DNA from: Nitrospira sp.
GTDB taxonomy: Bacteria > Nitrospirota > Nitrospiria > Nitrospirales > Nitrospiraceae
Assembly (NCBI GenBank): GCA_009594995.1
Contig: VOPR01000039.1
Location: 1-64,000, forward strand
Length of the DNA: 64,000 nucleotides
Reading direction: 5' to 3'
Shown here: positions 25,383 through 34,808 of the stretch, piece by piece
Layout: every line of letters starts with the position of its first letter
Numbering within the stretch: the first letter of the stretch is position 1
Made by a program: the position numbers and the translations under genes
Notes under the pieces: model-generated
Told to the model about the DNA's origin: nothing
Database searches by the model: none
What the model saw: the letters and a program-made list of their open reading frames with translations, nothing else

Positions 25383-27239
25383 TCAAGAATTCGCTGCCGA
25401 TGGAACGGCTTGCCGTTGTTGTCGATTTGCGACGGAGAGTGCGGCGGCGCAGGCTTGCCGGACGGCGGTGCCGCCTTTTTTCTGTCCCAGCTCCAGAGCA
25501 GCCGTTGCCGCCGGAGTCGCCAGCTTGCCGAGGATATCCGCCGCCAACAGGGCCAATTCTTCTTTCTTCTTCCGATTGGTCCAGGACCACTCCGTCAGCA
25601 ACCCTTGCCAATAGGGGACGGCTTCATCCGCGGCGGTCTGTTTGAGCGCCTGATAGATCGCTCGTTTCTCGGCGGGTGACCGGTCATGGAAGTCATCGGC
25701 GGTGACAAACGGTGCCCAGGTGGAAAAGCCGGCATTGTACTGACCGCTGGCGAGCACCTTCATCGCCGTCAAGCGAACGGTTTCATCGCTGTCGCCCAAC
25801 AGACCGACCAGCTTTACGCCGCTGCCGGAGGGACGAAGCGTGGCCAGGATTCGGAGGGCCTCACGTCGCACGGTAGCTTCGGGATGACGCAACGCTTTTT
25901 CCACGCTGTCACCGAAGCGGGGATCATTCCACCGCGAGATGAGGGTCAACAGGTTGCGCACGTAGGTCGGTCGTTTGTCGGTCAGGCCGCGTACGATCGG
26001 TTCAGCATGGTCCCGCGCGATGGTCTGCAGGGCCTCCATGACCACCGCTTGGTGCGTCGGCGAGTCCAGGATCGCCAGGACCGAGCAGAGACCCGGGATT
26101 GAGTCCTGTTTCATCATGAGCAGGAGGGTGAGTAATCCTTCTGTCTTGGCATGCGGTGTGCGGTTCAGGTGAATGCCGATAGCTTTCAATCGTTCCGGTC
26201 GAGACAATCCATCGAAGAGTCCCGCGACCTGTTGTTTATGGCTCTCCGAAAGATCCGGGCGAACCGTTTCCGCCTCCTGCAACATGGTCAGCACAGTTTC
26301 GATCAACGTCCATTGTCCGGCGCGAATCAGCACATCCAACACATGATCCCAGACGTCGAATAATTTGGTCAGCAGGGCAGGCGAGGGTTCAGAAGCCAGC
26401 ACGGCCGTCAGGATGTCGAGAATGTAGGTGGTGGCGTCACGTTCAGTTTCCCGCTGGATCTCTTGCGTCAGTGCTTCGTGCTCCCGTTCGGATACATCGT
26501 ACCCGACGACATTGGTCTGGAAGCGACGGTTCCGGCTGGTGCCGCTGCCGGAGGGGTCTTCGGCAGTCTGGGTGGGAGCGCCGTCCTGGCCTTCTTTTTC
26601 GACGGTCGTTTTCGCACGTTCTCGGTCGAGGAGTTCACGCAGGGAGCCGACCTGCATGCTCATGTATCCCTGCGTCTGGAGTTCGAGCTCATCGAGTCCG
26701 AAGCCGGAGGAGCGAACGAGTTCTTCCGCGGTGACTAGAGTGATGGTCTCGAGATTCTTGGCCCACAAACGCGTCACGATGTCGTCGTCTTCTTCATGGT
26801 CGGTCGTCACGTCTGCGGAATTCGTCTCATCGGCCGGCATGCCCCACAACGCTTCCAGAAAGAAGGACAGGTCCTCGTGGGTAAGCCCTTGATGGAACGC
26901 CAGCTCTCGAATGCCGTCCGAGTACATCTTGAAGGCGAAGCTATCCCCCGTCGCGTCGCGCTCTGGCTCGTAGACGACTTCGTTCTTAAAGAAGAGCTGG
27001 TTGCGTTGTACGAGAAGGGCGAGGCGGTTGTGCTGCGCGAGATGTTTGGCGAGATCGTCGTAAAACTGCTGGAAAAATCGCTGCGCCACCGGGTTCTTGG
27101 TGCCGTAGGTACGAGCCGATTTGGCGGCCTTGTCGAGCAGTTTCAACAACTGCTTGATCGCGGCGACCTCGGGGTCGGTGCCTGGTTTCACGAAGGGAAC
27201 GAGCGGAGTGCCTTCTTCGAGCGGAGCCGTAGGTTCCAT
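25383..27239 (-). CDS. HEAT-repeat protein paired with HD-GYP
   Basis: A protein of about 618 residues. The N-terminal part has no known domain. From about residue 330 on, helical HEAT-type repeats are visible, with motifs such as HPEATVRREALRILATLR and GDSDETVRLTAMKVLASGQ. They usually serve as protein-binding scaffolds. It is upstream of the HD-GYP gene with a 16-nt gap, and both N-terminal regions share the plan of a helical domain with FLG/FFKNE-like strands, so they may act as a pair. The start is uncertain: 27266 is an alternative, and neither has a good ribosome-binding site. Confidence 0.72.
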   Translation of the reverse strand: MEPTAPLEEGTPLVPFVKPGTDPEVAAIKQLLKLLDKAAKSARTYGTKNPVAQRFFQQFYDDLAKHLAQHNRLALLVQRNQLFFKNEVVYEPERDATGDSFAFKMYSDGIRELAFHQGLTHEDLSFFLEALWGMPADETNSADVTTDHEEDDDIVTRLWAKNLETITLVTAEELVRSSGFGLDELELQTQGYMSMQVGSLRELLDRERAKTTVEKEGQDGAPTQTAEDPSGSGTSRNRRFQTNVVGYDVSEREHEALTQEIQRETERDATTYILDILTAVLASEPSPALLTKLFDVWDHVLDVLIRAGQWTLIETVLTMLQEAETVRPDLSESHKQQVAGLFDGLSRPERLKAIGIHLNRTPHAKTEGLLTLLLMMKQDSIPGLCSVLAILDSPTHQAVVMEALQTIARDHAEPIVRGLTDKRPTYVRNLLTLISRWNDPRFGDSVEKALRHPEATVRREALRILATLRPSGSGVKLVGLLGDSDETVRLTAMKVLASGQYNAGFSTWAPFVTADDFHDRSPAEKRAIYQALKQTAADEAVPYWQGLLTEWSWTNRKKKEELALLAADILGKLATPAATAALELGQKKGGTAVRQACAAALSVANRQQRQAVPSAANS

Positions 27240-27388
27240 ATGTGTCAGTCGTACCGTGAGCCTCATTTTTCGTCAAGAAAATAGCCGGTCTGCGCAGATC
27301 TCGTCTGTGCGGGGCCGCGTCGCGTACATCTAATGATGAAGAAATGCCTGCCATTGCGCCGACGTGTTGGGGACAGTAGAATCCTCTC

Positions 27389-28060
27389 GTGACCATCTCG
27401 AATCGATCTCCGCTCATTCTCTGTTTCGGTGATAGCCTCACGGCTGGTTATCAGACACCAGGTCCGGCGCATCCGTTGGCCGAGGAGACGCCCTACGGCC
27501 ACGTGCTGCAGGAATGTCTTGGGGTTCAAGGCCGGGTAGAGGTCAGCGGAATCTGTGGTGAAGTGACCGGCGAAATGGTTCTGCGCTTTCGGTCCACCGC
27601 CCTTGAACGTCATCCGCAGACGGTGGTCATTCTGGGGGGGACGAATGATCTGGGCTGGAATGCGAATCCGGCTGAGATCATGCGGAATCTGACCAAGATG
27701 TATGAGTTGGCGAGAGCCTCCTCGATCGTTCCTGTTCCCGTCACTGTGCCGTCCATTCGTGTCGATGTGGGAGCGGAGAACCCCGATGCCGCGTCCTGGC
27801 TCGCGCAACACATTCAACGACGCCAGCAGTTGAACGCCATGATCGCAGAGTATGCGGAGAGAAAGGGTCTGCGCTATGTAGACCTGTTCACCGCGACGGC
27901 CGAACCGGTGTCGCTCATGCTGGCGGAACCCTACTCAAATGACGGCCTGCATCTCAGCACCAGCGGGTACGCGCTGTTTGGCCGATTGGTGTATGAGCAG
28001 GTGCGCGTCGGCAATGCGATTCCCGGAGATGCGCCGGTCTCCGATCCGGCGCGTTCATGA
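27389..28060 (+). CDS. SGNH/GDSL-type hydrolase
   Basis: The 223-residue protein has the SGNH blocks: FGDSLTAG (nucleophile Ser, near residue 15), the GGTNDLG block with Asn near residue 77, and DGLHLS (catalytic Asp and His) near residue 190. It is an esterase or lipase-like enzyme, perhaps arylesterase/lysophospholipase TesA-like. No signal peptide is obvious, so it may be cytosolic. Start is GTG. It overlaps the thioredoxin-like gene by 4 nt (ATGA). Confidence 0.86.
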   Translation: MTISNRSPLILCFGDSLTAGYQTPGPAHPLAEETPYGHVLQECLGVQGRVEVSGICGEVTGEMVLRFRSTALERHPQTVVILGGTNDLGWNANPAEIMRNLTKMYELARASSIVPVPVTVPSIRVDVGAENPDAASWLAQHIQRRQQLNAMIAEYAERKGLRYVDLFTATAEPVSLMLAEPYSNDGLHLSTSGYALFGRLVYEQVRVGNAIPGDAPVSDPARS

Positions 28061-28374
28061 TTGAAGAGGTCACGGATCGAACCTTTACGCGCGAGGTGGA
28101 GCAGGCCCCGGTGCCAGTGCTCGTCGAATTCTGGCAGCCCGGTTGCGGCCACTGTGTGGCGCTGCTCGCGCAGCTGGAGCAGTTGCAGCAGGAGGTAGGG
28201 GCGGCGGTAAAGATCGTGAAGATGAACGTGCAGGAAAATTTTCAGATCCCTGCTGAACTGGAGATCAGTTCATTGCCGGCCCTGGCCTTGTTCGAAGGGG
28301 GATCGTTCGCCCGGTTCATCGGGGGCATCGGAAAGAAGGACGAGATCCGAAAACAATTGCCTCTTAGGTCGTAG
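28057..28374 (+). CDS. Thioredoxin-like protein
   Basis: A 105-residue thioredoxin-fold protein with FWQPGCGHC (CGHC active site, PDI-like rather than the CGPC of thioredoxin) near residue 34 and the cis-Pro stretch ISSLPALALF. It likely reduces or exchanges disulfides in the cytosol; no signal peptide is seen. It starts inside the stop codon of the SGNH hydrolase gene (ATGA). Confidence 0.85.
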   Translation: MIEEVTDRTFTREVEQAPVPVLVEFWQPGCGHCVALLAQLEQLQQEVGAAVKIVKMNVQENFQIPAELEISSLPALALFEGGSFARFIGGIGKKDEIRKQLPLRS

Positions 28375-28448
28375 AAGGTCCGGCCACTTGGGTTGGTCGA
28401 GAGAGCCTCGGGGAGGGAAGCAGGAAACCGAATATTTTCCCCGCAGGG

Positions 28449-29987
28449 CTAGAGTATGCGCCAGGCCCGCCCGTCGTTTTGAATCATGCGTTCGGCTTCC
28501 ACCGGTCCCCAGGTCCCGGCTTGATATTCGGGCAGCCAGCGCAGTTTCTGTTGAGCCCAGCCGTCCAGGATTTTCGTGACCCAATCCCATGACGCTTCCA
28601 CCGCGTCACGCCGCATGAAGCGGGAGGCGTCGCCTGCCATCACATCCAGCAGCAACCGTTCGTAGGCTTCCGGCGAGGGGCATCCGAAAACGTCGCTGTA
28701 CTGGAAGTCCATCTCCACCGGATGTGTCTGCGCGCGTGTCCCCGGAACGCGCGAGATGATGCGGAGAGACAGGCCCTCATCAGGCTGAATGCGTAAGGTC
28801 AGTACGTTGGCTGGCTGAGGGCGCGCGGGGTCGGCATTGAAAAGAATCTGCGGAATGTCTTTGAATTGCACCGCGACTTCACTCGCCCGCTTGGGCAAGG
28901 TCTTGCCGGTACGAAGGTAAAATGGCACGCCTGACCAGCGCCAGTTTTCCACGAACGCTTTGACCGCCACATACGTTTCGGTGGTGGAGTTCGGATTGAC
29001 GCCCTTCTCCCGACGATAACCCGGCACAGGCTGGCCATGAGCGGTCCCCTCAGCATATTGGCCCCGCACCGTATATCGCTCGACATCCTTGCCGACGATG
29101 GGCCGCAGGCAGCGCAACACTTCCATTTTCGCGTCTCGTACCACATTGGGGTCCAGGGAATAGGGGGGCTCCATCGCGACGAGACAGAGTAATTGCAGCA
29201 GGTGATTTTGAATCATGTCCCGCAGCGCGCCGGCCTCTTCGTAGTAACTGGCTCTGGTCCCCACACCTTCAGACTCGCTGACGGTAATCTGGACGTGATC
29301 GATATATTTGTGGTTCCAGATCGGTTCGAAAATGCTGTTGGCAAACCGGACCACCATGAGATTCTGGACCGTCTCCTTCCCCAGATAATGATCGATCCTG
29401 AAGATCTGGGACTCCTCAAAGACTTTGCCCGTCACCGCATTGATCTGTTGCGCGGAGGCCAGGTCGCGTCCCACCGGTTTCTCCACGATGATGCGCGAAT
29501 AGGATGATCCGGAGGATGTCGCCAAACCTGCCGTCGCCAGTCCCTCACAGACCGAGGCAAAGGAGCTGGGCGGAATGCTCAAATAAAAAATGCGGTTCCC
29601 GGGTAACTGCATCGCCTGCTCAACCTGCTCCGCCTTGGCGCGGAGCGCGGCATAGGTGTGCGGGTCTTCGTTCTCTCCCTGGATATAAAACAGGTGGGAT
29701 TGGAACGTGGCCCAGGTCTCTTCGACCAGGGCCTGGCGCGAATGTTTGATGACGCCTTCTTTCACCAGATTGCGGAATTCCTCATCGGTCATCGCTTTGC
29801 GGCCCAGGCCGATCACGGCATACTTGGCCGGCAATAGCCCGTCGAGCAGCAGGTTATAGACGGCCGGAATGAGACGGCGGCGAGCGAGGTCTCCGGAACC
29901 GCCGAAAATGACGAGCGTGCACGCCTCGATCGGAGTGACGGCTTCAGGAACAGGGTTGATATCGACAGGGGTTGTTGGCGAAGACAT
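28449..29987 (-). CDS. zwf: Glucose-6-phosphate 1-dehydrogenase
   Basis: A 512-residue enzyme of the oxidative pentose-phosphate pathway, making 6-phosphogluconolactone and NAD(P)H. The N terminus has LVIFGGSGDLARRRLIPAVY (nucleotide binding), with EKPVGRDL and RIDHYLGKETVQN (catalytic His) near residues 175-210. Length equals the family average. It lies next to gnd in the same direction with a 27-nt gap, so both oxidative steps are coexpressed. No pgl gene is seen beside them. Confidence 0.96.
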   Translation of the reverse strand: MSSPTTPVDINPVPEAVTPIEACTLVIFGGSGDLARRRLIPAVYNLLLDGLLPAKYAVIGLGRKAMTDEEFRNLVKEGVIKHSRQALVEETWATFQSHLFYIQGENEDPHTYAALRAKAEQVEQAMQLPGNRIFYLSIPPSSFASVCEGLATAGLATSSGSSYSRIIVEKPVGRDLASAQQINAVTGKVFEESQIFRIDHYLGKETVQNLMVVRFANSIFEPIWNHKYIDHVQITVSESEGVGTRASYYEEAGALRDMIQNHLLQLLCLVAMEPPYSLDPNVVRDAKMEVLRCLRPIVGKDVERYTVRGQYAEGTAHGQPVPGYRREKGVNPNSTTETYVAVKAFVENWRWSGVPFYLRTGKTLPKRASEVAVQFKDIPQILFNADPARPQPANVLTLRIQPDEGLSLRIISRVPGTRAQTHPVEMDFQYSDVFGCPSPEAYERLLLDVMAGDASRFMRRDAVEASWDWVTKILDGWAQQKLRWLPEYQAGTWGPVEAERMIQNDGRAWRIL

Positions 29988-30014
29988 GGTGTCGGTGTCC
30001 GTGGGGTTGAAGGA

Positions 30015-30908
30015 TCAGCGCCGGACGCTATGCCCGCCGAAGGCGTTGCGCAAGGCCGCCAGCATTTTTTCCGCGAACGATTCTTCCTGTCGCGACCGGA
30101 AGCGGGTAAAGAGCGCCGCGGTGAGCGTCGGTACGGGCACGTCCTTATCGATGGCGTCTTGAATCATCCAGCGGCCCTCGCCGGAATCCTGCACATAGCC
30201 TTTCAGCTTTTCGAGCTTGGGATCCTGCTGCAGGGCTCCGACGGCCAGTTCCAGAAGCCAGGAGCGGACCACGCTGCCGTGCATCCAGACATCGGCAATT
30301 TTTCCCAGGTCGAGGCGATACTCGCTTTTCGCCATGAGCTCGAATCCTTCGGCATATCCCTGCATCATGCTGTACTCAATGCCGTTATGAACCATTTTGA
30401 CGTAGTGACCCGCGCCGTGAGTTCCCATGTGAGCCCAACCCTGTTGGGGTGCCAGTGTTTCAAAGATAGGGGTCAGGCGCTGAACCGGCTCCTTTTCGCC
30501 GCCGATCATGAGGCAATATCCGACGGTCAGTCCCCAGATGCCGCCGCTCGTGCCGACGTCCACATAATTGATGCCCTTGTTCTTCAACTCGGCGGCGCGC
30601 CGCGTGTCGTCGTGGAATCGGGTATTGCCGCCGTCGATGATGGTGTCGCCTGGCTGCAACAGTGCACTGATGGCCTGAATGGTGTCTTCTGTCGGGGCTC
30701 CCGACGGGACCATGATCCAGACTGCGCGGGGTGCGGTCAGCTTGGAGACGAGGTCGCTCAACGAGGCGGCGCCGATACAGCCCTTGCCTTCCGCCTGCTT
30801 CACGATATCGGGTGCACGATCATAGGCCACGATGCGGTGGCGGCCCTGTTGCAGGCGCGTCACCATATTCATGCCCATCTTGCCGAGTCCGACGAATCCG
30901 AGTTCCAT
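30015..30908 (-). CDS. gnd: 6-phosphogluconate dehydrogenase (decarboxylating), short YqeC/Gnd-type
   Basis: A 297-residue enzyme, the short NAD-type form of 6-phosphogluconate dehydrogenase rather than the 470-residue form. It has MELGFVGLGKMGMNMVTRLQ at the N terminus, the YVDVGTSGGIWGL motif near residue 115, and the GHYVKMVHNGIEY motif (Lys and Asn) near residue 165. GAGAGGATGACCT precedes the ATG. It is upstream of zwf in one operon and completes the oxidative branch. Confidence 0.93.
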   Translation of the reverse strand: MELGFVGLGKMGMNMVTRLQQGRHRIVAYDRAPDIVKQAEGKGCIGAASLSDLVSKLTAPRAVWIMVPSGAPTEDTIQAISALLQPGDTIIDGGNTRFHDDTRRAAELKNKGINYVDVGTSGGIWGLTVGYCLMIGGEKEPVQRLTPIFETLAPQQGWAHMGTHGAGHYVKMVHNGIEYSMMQGYAEGFELMAKSEYRLDLGKIADVWMHGSVVRSWLLELAVGALQQDPKLEKLKGYVQDSGEGRWMIQDAIDKDVPVPTLTAALFTRFRSRQEESFAEKMLAALRNAFGGHSVRR

Positions 30909-31063
30909 AGGTCATCCTCTCTGTTGAAGAGCGCGCTGCGATGACTGGTGCGAAGCCGGGCTCTGGAAGAGTGCCGACGCACCTGTTCGGTGAAGTCCCG
31001 ATGCTAACACGGTTGGCCGCCGACGCAAGGGGATGCCGGCTCGAACGGGACGGCGAAGCCCTC

Positions 31064-31870
31064 CTAGTCCACGCGGGGCGGGAGGGGGATATCGCGGAAC
31101 AGGGTTTCGGCAAACCGTCGGCCCGCCATCAGGCGGTCGTGAAGCGTGGCCGCGCTCAAGAATTGACTGGCCAATTCTCCGAGTGCCGGATCACGCGAAG
31201 CCAGGAACCGGAGGGTGTCGACCGGCGCCGTAAACCAGAGGCCTCGGGTCCGAAAGAACGCCGTCACGCAGTCTTCAAAGAAGAGTTGCAGCAGGTATTG
31301 CGCGGTATTGGGTTTGTCGCGAAGGTCTTCGACCTTACCAAGCCAGTGCAGGCATTCGGCCTTGAGGCGGATGCGTTCATGGATACTGGCCGCCGGCGGA
31401 CCTTGACGGAAGCGCTGCGCGGCTTTGGCGATCACTTGTGCCGCAATGTCCTCGTGGTCGTAGAGCACGCGCCCCTTGCGGAGCAGAGGAGCCAGGCGAG
31501 GGGAATAGGCGAGATCTTCGGCCACAGTCTTATGTTCACCGTAGCGAATGTCCACGAGCCGGTCACCCACGCGAATCATTTCCTGTCCATCCGCCGGGCC
31601 CTTGACCAGCACGATGAGATCGATATCGCTGTGTGCGGTCACGGCACGACGGGCCCCTGATCCAACCAGAATAATACCGACGAGGTCGCCGCCTCGTTTG
31701 GCACGGACGAATTTGACGGCGCCGGCGAGGGCCTCGTCATATCCGGGCGGCGTTACGGCAGGGGGCATTTCGGGAGGTTCCGGAACATCGAGCAATTCGG
31801 CTTTCAGCTCTTCCGATGAAGGCAGTACCGGGGAGGGCTGAGATGAGGAGGCTGCAAGTGGTGATTCCAT
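31064..31870 (-). CDS. Nucleotidyltransferase-fold protein
   Basis: A 268-residue protein with the nucleotidyltransferase motif GSGARRAVTAHSDIDLIV (GSx..DxD) around residues 65-85 after a Pro-rich N-terminal tail. The C-terminal part is helical, like HEPN/substrate-binding helices. Aminoglycoside or protein nucleotidylation are possible, or a DNA polymerase beta-type antitoxin. It is followed by a small gene upstream in the same direction. Substrate is unknown. Confidence 0.75.
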   Translation of the reverse strand: MESPLAASSSQPSPVLPSSEELKAELLDVPEPPEMPPAVTPPGYDEALAGAVKFVRAKRGGDLVGIILVGSGARRAVTAHSDIDLIVLVKGPADGQEMIRVGDRLVDIRYGEHKTVAEDLAYSPRLAPLLRKGRVLYDHEDIAAQVIAKAAQRFRQGPPAASIHERIRLKAECLHWLGKVEDLRDKPNTAQYLLQLFFEDCVTAFFRTRGLWFTAPVDTLRFLASRDPALGELASQFLSAATLHDRLMAGRRFAETLFRDIPLPPRVD

Positions 31871-31888
31871 GTCTATCCTTACACGTGG

Positions 31889-32116
31889 TCAGGCGCCCTG
31901 CACACGGCGTATCTGTTGCTCAAGCGTGCCGAGCCATGTATCGAACGGCTGGTCGGCGTCGACGATGATCTCAAGTTTTCCATTAGGAAGTTTGCGGACC
32001 ACGCCAGGGCTTTCCGGCGAAAGGGGAATTTCCACCCACTCGCGATTGAGGCCCAGGGCATCCGTGGCTTCGAGAATGCGGCTGATTTGTTGAAACGAGA
32101 CGGCGTGGAGCGACAC
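31889..32116 (-). CDS. Small hypothetical protein upstream of the nucleotidyltransferase gene
   Basis: A 75-residue protein with FQQISRILEATDALGLNREWVEIPL and a strand-rich middle. The start is a GTG after GAGAGG. It ends 18 nt before the nucleotidyltransferase gene, so both are probably cotranscribed, as in nucleotidyltransferase-partner pairs. No family is recognised. Confidence 0.5.
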   Translation of the reverse strand: MSLHAVSFQQISRILEATDALGLNREWVEIPLSPESPGVVRKLPNGKLEIIVDADQPFDTWLGTLEQQIRRVQGA

Positions 32117-32193
32117 GTATTCCTCTCTGCTCGGATGAGCGTGTTGGCATTTTAGGAGGGGGGAGCCAGCCTGTCAATGTGAGTGGTCGACTG

Positions 32194-33222
32194 TCATTTG
32201 AGGACGCGGGCGATTCGATCGGCTGCCTGTTCGATCATCTCGGCCGACACGTCGAGATGAGTCACGGCGCGACAGGTGTGTGCGCCGACAGCATTGATCA
32301 GCACGCCCTCTTGCTTCAGCGCGGCGACAAAGGCCGGCAGGGAGAGTTTGTTGCTGTGCACCTCGAAGAAGAGCATGTTCGTTTCGACCGTGGCTGGATC
32401 GATGGCAACGCCGGGAATCTGTTGCAGCCTGGTGGCCAGCCGCTTGGCATGTGCATGGTCCTCCGCGAGCCGTTGGATATTGTGTTTCAACGCGTAGAGG
32501 CCTGCTGCCGCCAGAATGCCGGACTGGCGCATGGCGCCTCCGTACATGCGGCGGAACCGACGGAGGCGTTCTAAAAGGCCGGGATCATCGGTGGCGATCA
32601 ACGATCCGGCCGGAGCCCCTAATCCTTTTGATAGGCAGAATGTGACCGTCTCGAAATGTCGTGCATATTCCGCCGCCGACACGCCCGATGCCACGACTGC
32701 ATTAAACAGGCGGGCTCCGTCGAGATGCATCGGCACCTGATGGGCAGAGGCTACCGCATGAATGGCTTGAATGGTCGAGAGCGGATAGACCGTGCCGCCT
32801 CCGGCGTTGTGAGTATTTTCAATGGAGATCAGGGCGGTCTGGATACTGTAGGGGTCTTTGGGGCGGATGGCCGCCTCGACCTGCTCCGCCGTCATGAGGC
32901 CTTGCGTGCCGGTCACCCAATGGAGTTGCACGCCGGCCAGCGCCGCCGCTGCACCCTGTTCGTAGCGAATGATGTGACATCGACCTTCAACAATTACTTC
33001 ACGTCCCGGTTCGGCCTGCGCCCGCAGAGACAGTTGATTGCCAAGGGTGCCGGATGGCACGAAGAGCGCCGCACGTTTCCCGACCAGGGCGGCACCGACT
33101 TCCTGTAGCCGGTTCACGGTGGGATCTTCGCCGTAAATGTCGTCACCGACCTCGGCACGGGCCATGGCCTCGCGCATGGAGGGAGAAGGTTTCGTGACCG
33201 TATCGCTCCGGAGATCGATCAT
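32194..33222 (-). CDS. ltaE: Low-specificity L-threonine aldolase
   Basis: A 342-residue PLP enzyme that splits threonine or allo-threonine to glycine and acetaldehyde. It opens with MIDLRSDTVTKPSPSMREAM and contains the family stretch VGDDIYGEDPTVNRLQ, HLDGARLFNA (Asp for PLP) and FCLSKGLGAPAGS (Schiff-base Lys near residue 200). ATG at 33222 is the family start. A frame open further upstream is not used. It is divergent from the transporter gene. Confidence 0.93.
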   Translation of the reverse strand: MIDLRSDTVTKPSPSMREAMARAEVGDDIYGEDPTVNRLQEVGAALVGKRAALFVPSGTLGNQLSLRAQAEPGREVIVEGRCHIIRYEQGAAAALAGVQLHWVTGTQGLMTAEQVEAAIRPKDPYSIQTALISIENTHNAGGGTVYPLSTIQAIHAVASAHQVPMHLDGARLFNAVVASGVSAAEYARHFETVTFCLSKGLGAPAGSLIATDDPGLLERLRRFRRMYGGAMRQSGILAAAGLYALKHNIQRLAEDHAHAKRLATRLQQIPGVAIDPATVETNMLFFEVHSNKLSLPAFVAALKQEGVLINAVGAHTCRAVTHLDVSAEMIEQAADRIARVLK

Positions 33223-33346
33223 GGGTAAGCCCTCGTCATAAGAAATATGGTGGCTGCTGCAGGAGGAGGTGCGGGCGGCATTGTAGCAAATTTTTTTTCG
33301 TGCCGGTGATCGCAGGCCTGCTACACTGGCCCTCATTCGGAGTCCA

Positions 33347-34642
33347 ATGGAAAGATGGCGTCAGTCAGTGATCCGGTTTGTGCAGGCGGAGCCGCAAGAG
33401 CTGCGGCCGTTAGCCTGGTCGTTCGGATATTTTTTCTGCCTCCTCTGCGGCTACTACATTCTGCGCCCTGTGCGCGATGAAATGGCAATCCAGGGCGGAG
33501 TGCACAATCTACCCTGGATGATGACCGGCACCTTTGTGACGTTGCTTGCCGTGACGCCGCTGTTCGGCTGGCTCTCGGCGCGGTATTCCCGCTATCGGTT
33601 GTTGCTCGCCGTCTATCTGTTCTTTATCGCCAATTTGTTCGCCTTATATATCCTGATGACGAGCCACCAGTATGTGGAATGGGTGGCGCGTGGATTTTTC
33701 GTCTGGCTCTCAGTGTTCAATCTGTTCGTGGTGTCGGTGTTCTGGAGTTTCATGGCCGACCTGTTTACGCCGGCGCAGGGGGCGCGCCTGTTCGGAGTGG
33801 TTGCAGCGGGGGGCAGTACGGGCGCCTTGTTCGGCCCGCTCATCACGACCGGACTCACCTACGTCTTTCCGGTCCCCATACTCATGCTGGTTTCGGCCGC
33901 GTTCCTGTTGGCTTGCATCGGATGCATCTACAAGTTGGAGGTGTGGAGTCGAAGCCGGTCGATTACGCATCGAGAGAACAGCGGCGAACCGTTGGGCGGC
34001 GGCTTCCTGGCCGGGATTCGGCTAGTCTGGTCGTCGCCGTACCTGCTCGGCATTTGCGGCTATCTCACCTTTTTGACCATGACCGCCACCTTCTTATATT
34101 TCGAACAGGTGCGCCTGGTAGCCGAGCACTTTAGTACGCCGGAAGCCCGGACGCGCCTCTTCTCCACTCTGGACTTTGCGACGAATATCCTCACCTGGCT
34201 GACGCAGCTCCTGATCACGAATCGAGTGGTAGCCCGGTTCGGTCTGGTGGTGGCCCTGCTGTTCCTCCCGGCCGTCAGCCTGCTTGGCTTTCTGGGGATC
34301 GCCCTGTGGCCGGGGTTGGTGGTGTATGTGAGTTTTTCCGTGTTGCGTCGGGTGGGGGAGTATGCGCTTTCCAAACCGGCACGTGAGGTGCTCTTCACGG
34401 TTGTCAGTCGCGAGGAGAAATACAAGGCGAAGAATTTTATTGATACTGCGATCTCGCGGGCCGGCGATGCCTCGACAGGATGGCTGGTTTCCGGCATCAA
34501 GGCCCTCGGGGTGACGACGGGGCAGATCGCCTGGGTGTTAGTGCCGCTCATGTTGCTCTGGGCCTGGCTCGGTCGATGGCTCGCGACAGAGCAGCGCAAA
34601 CAGATCGCCCAAGGGGAAGGGCCCAAGCGCCTTCCATCCTAA
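33347..34642 (+). CDS. NTP/NDP exchange (Tlc)-like transporter
   Basis: A 431-residue protein with about 12 transmembrane helices. The motif CGYYILRPVRDEMAIQGG near residue 38 is typical of the ADP/ATP-translocase-like (Tlc) family within the MFS fold, but free-living bacteria have members of unknown substrate. ATG is close to the divergent ltaE promoter. It is a single gene ahead of the ProA-like gene. A nucleotide-exchange role is not assumed, since that is a parasite trait; the transported compound is unknown. Confidence 0.75.
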   Translation: MERWRQSVIRFVQAEPQELRPLAWSFGYFFCLLCGYYILRPVRDEMAIQGGVHNLPWMMTGTFVTLLAVTPLFGWLSARYSRYRLLLAVYLFFIANLFALYILMTSHQYVEWVARGFFVWLSVFNLFVVSVFWSFMADLFTPAQGARLFGVVAAGGSTGALFGPLITTGLTYVFPVPILMLVSAAFLLACIGCIYKLEVWSRSRSITHRENSGEPLGGGFLAGIRLVWSSPYLLGICGYLTFLTMTATFLYFEQVRLVAEHFSTPEARTRLFSTLDFATNILTWLTQLLITNRVVARFGLVVALLFLPAVSLLGFLGIALWPGLVVYVSFSVLRRVGEYALSKPAREVLFTVVSREEKYKAKNFIDTAISRAGDASTGWLVSGIKALGVTTGQIAWVLVPLMLLWAWLGRWLATEQRKQIAQGEGPKRLPS

Positions 34643-34808
34643 GGGCTGGTGCCGACGAGGGGCCTCGCTTTGACTCACAAAAAAATCGCGTGTTATAGTC
34701 CGGCGCGTAGACCTGAGCATGTCGTCATCCGGTGACGTGGCGATTGCCCCGCGCCTGGTACCCATACTTCGGATCGTCCACTCACCAGATCACCAAGTTG
34801 GGGAAAAA

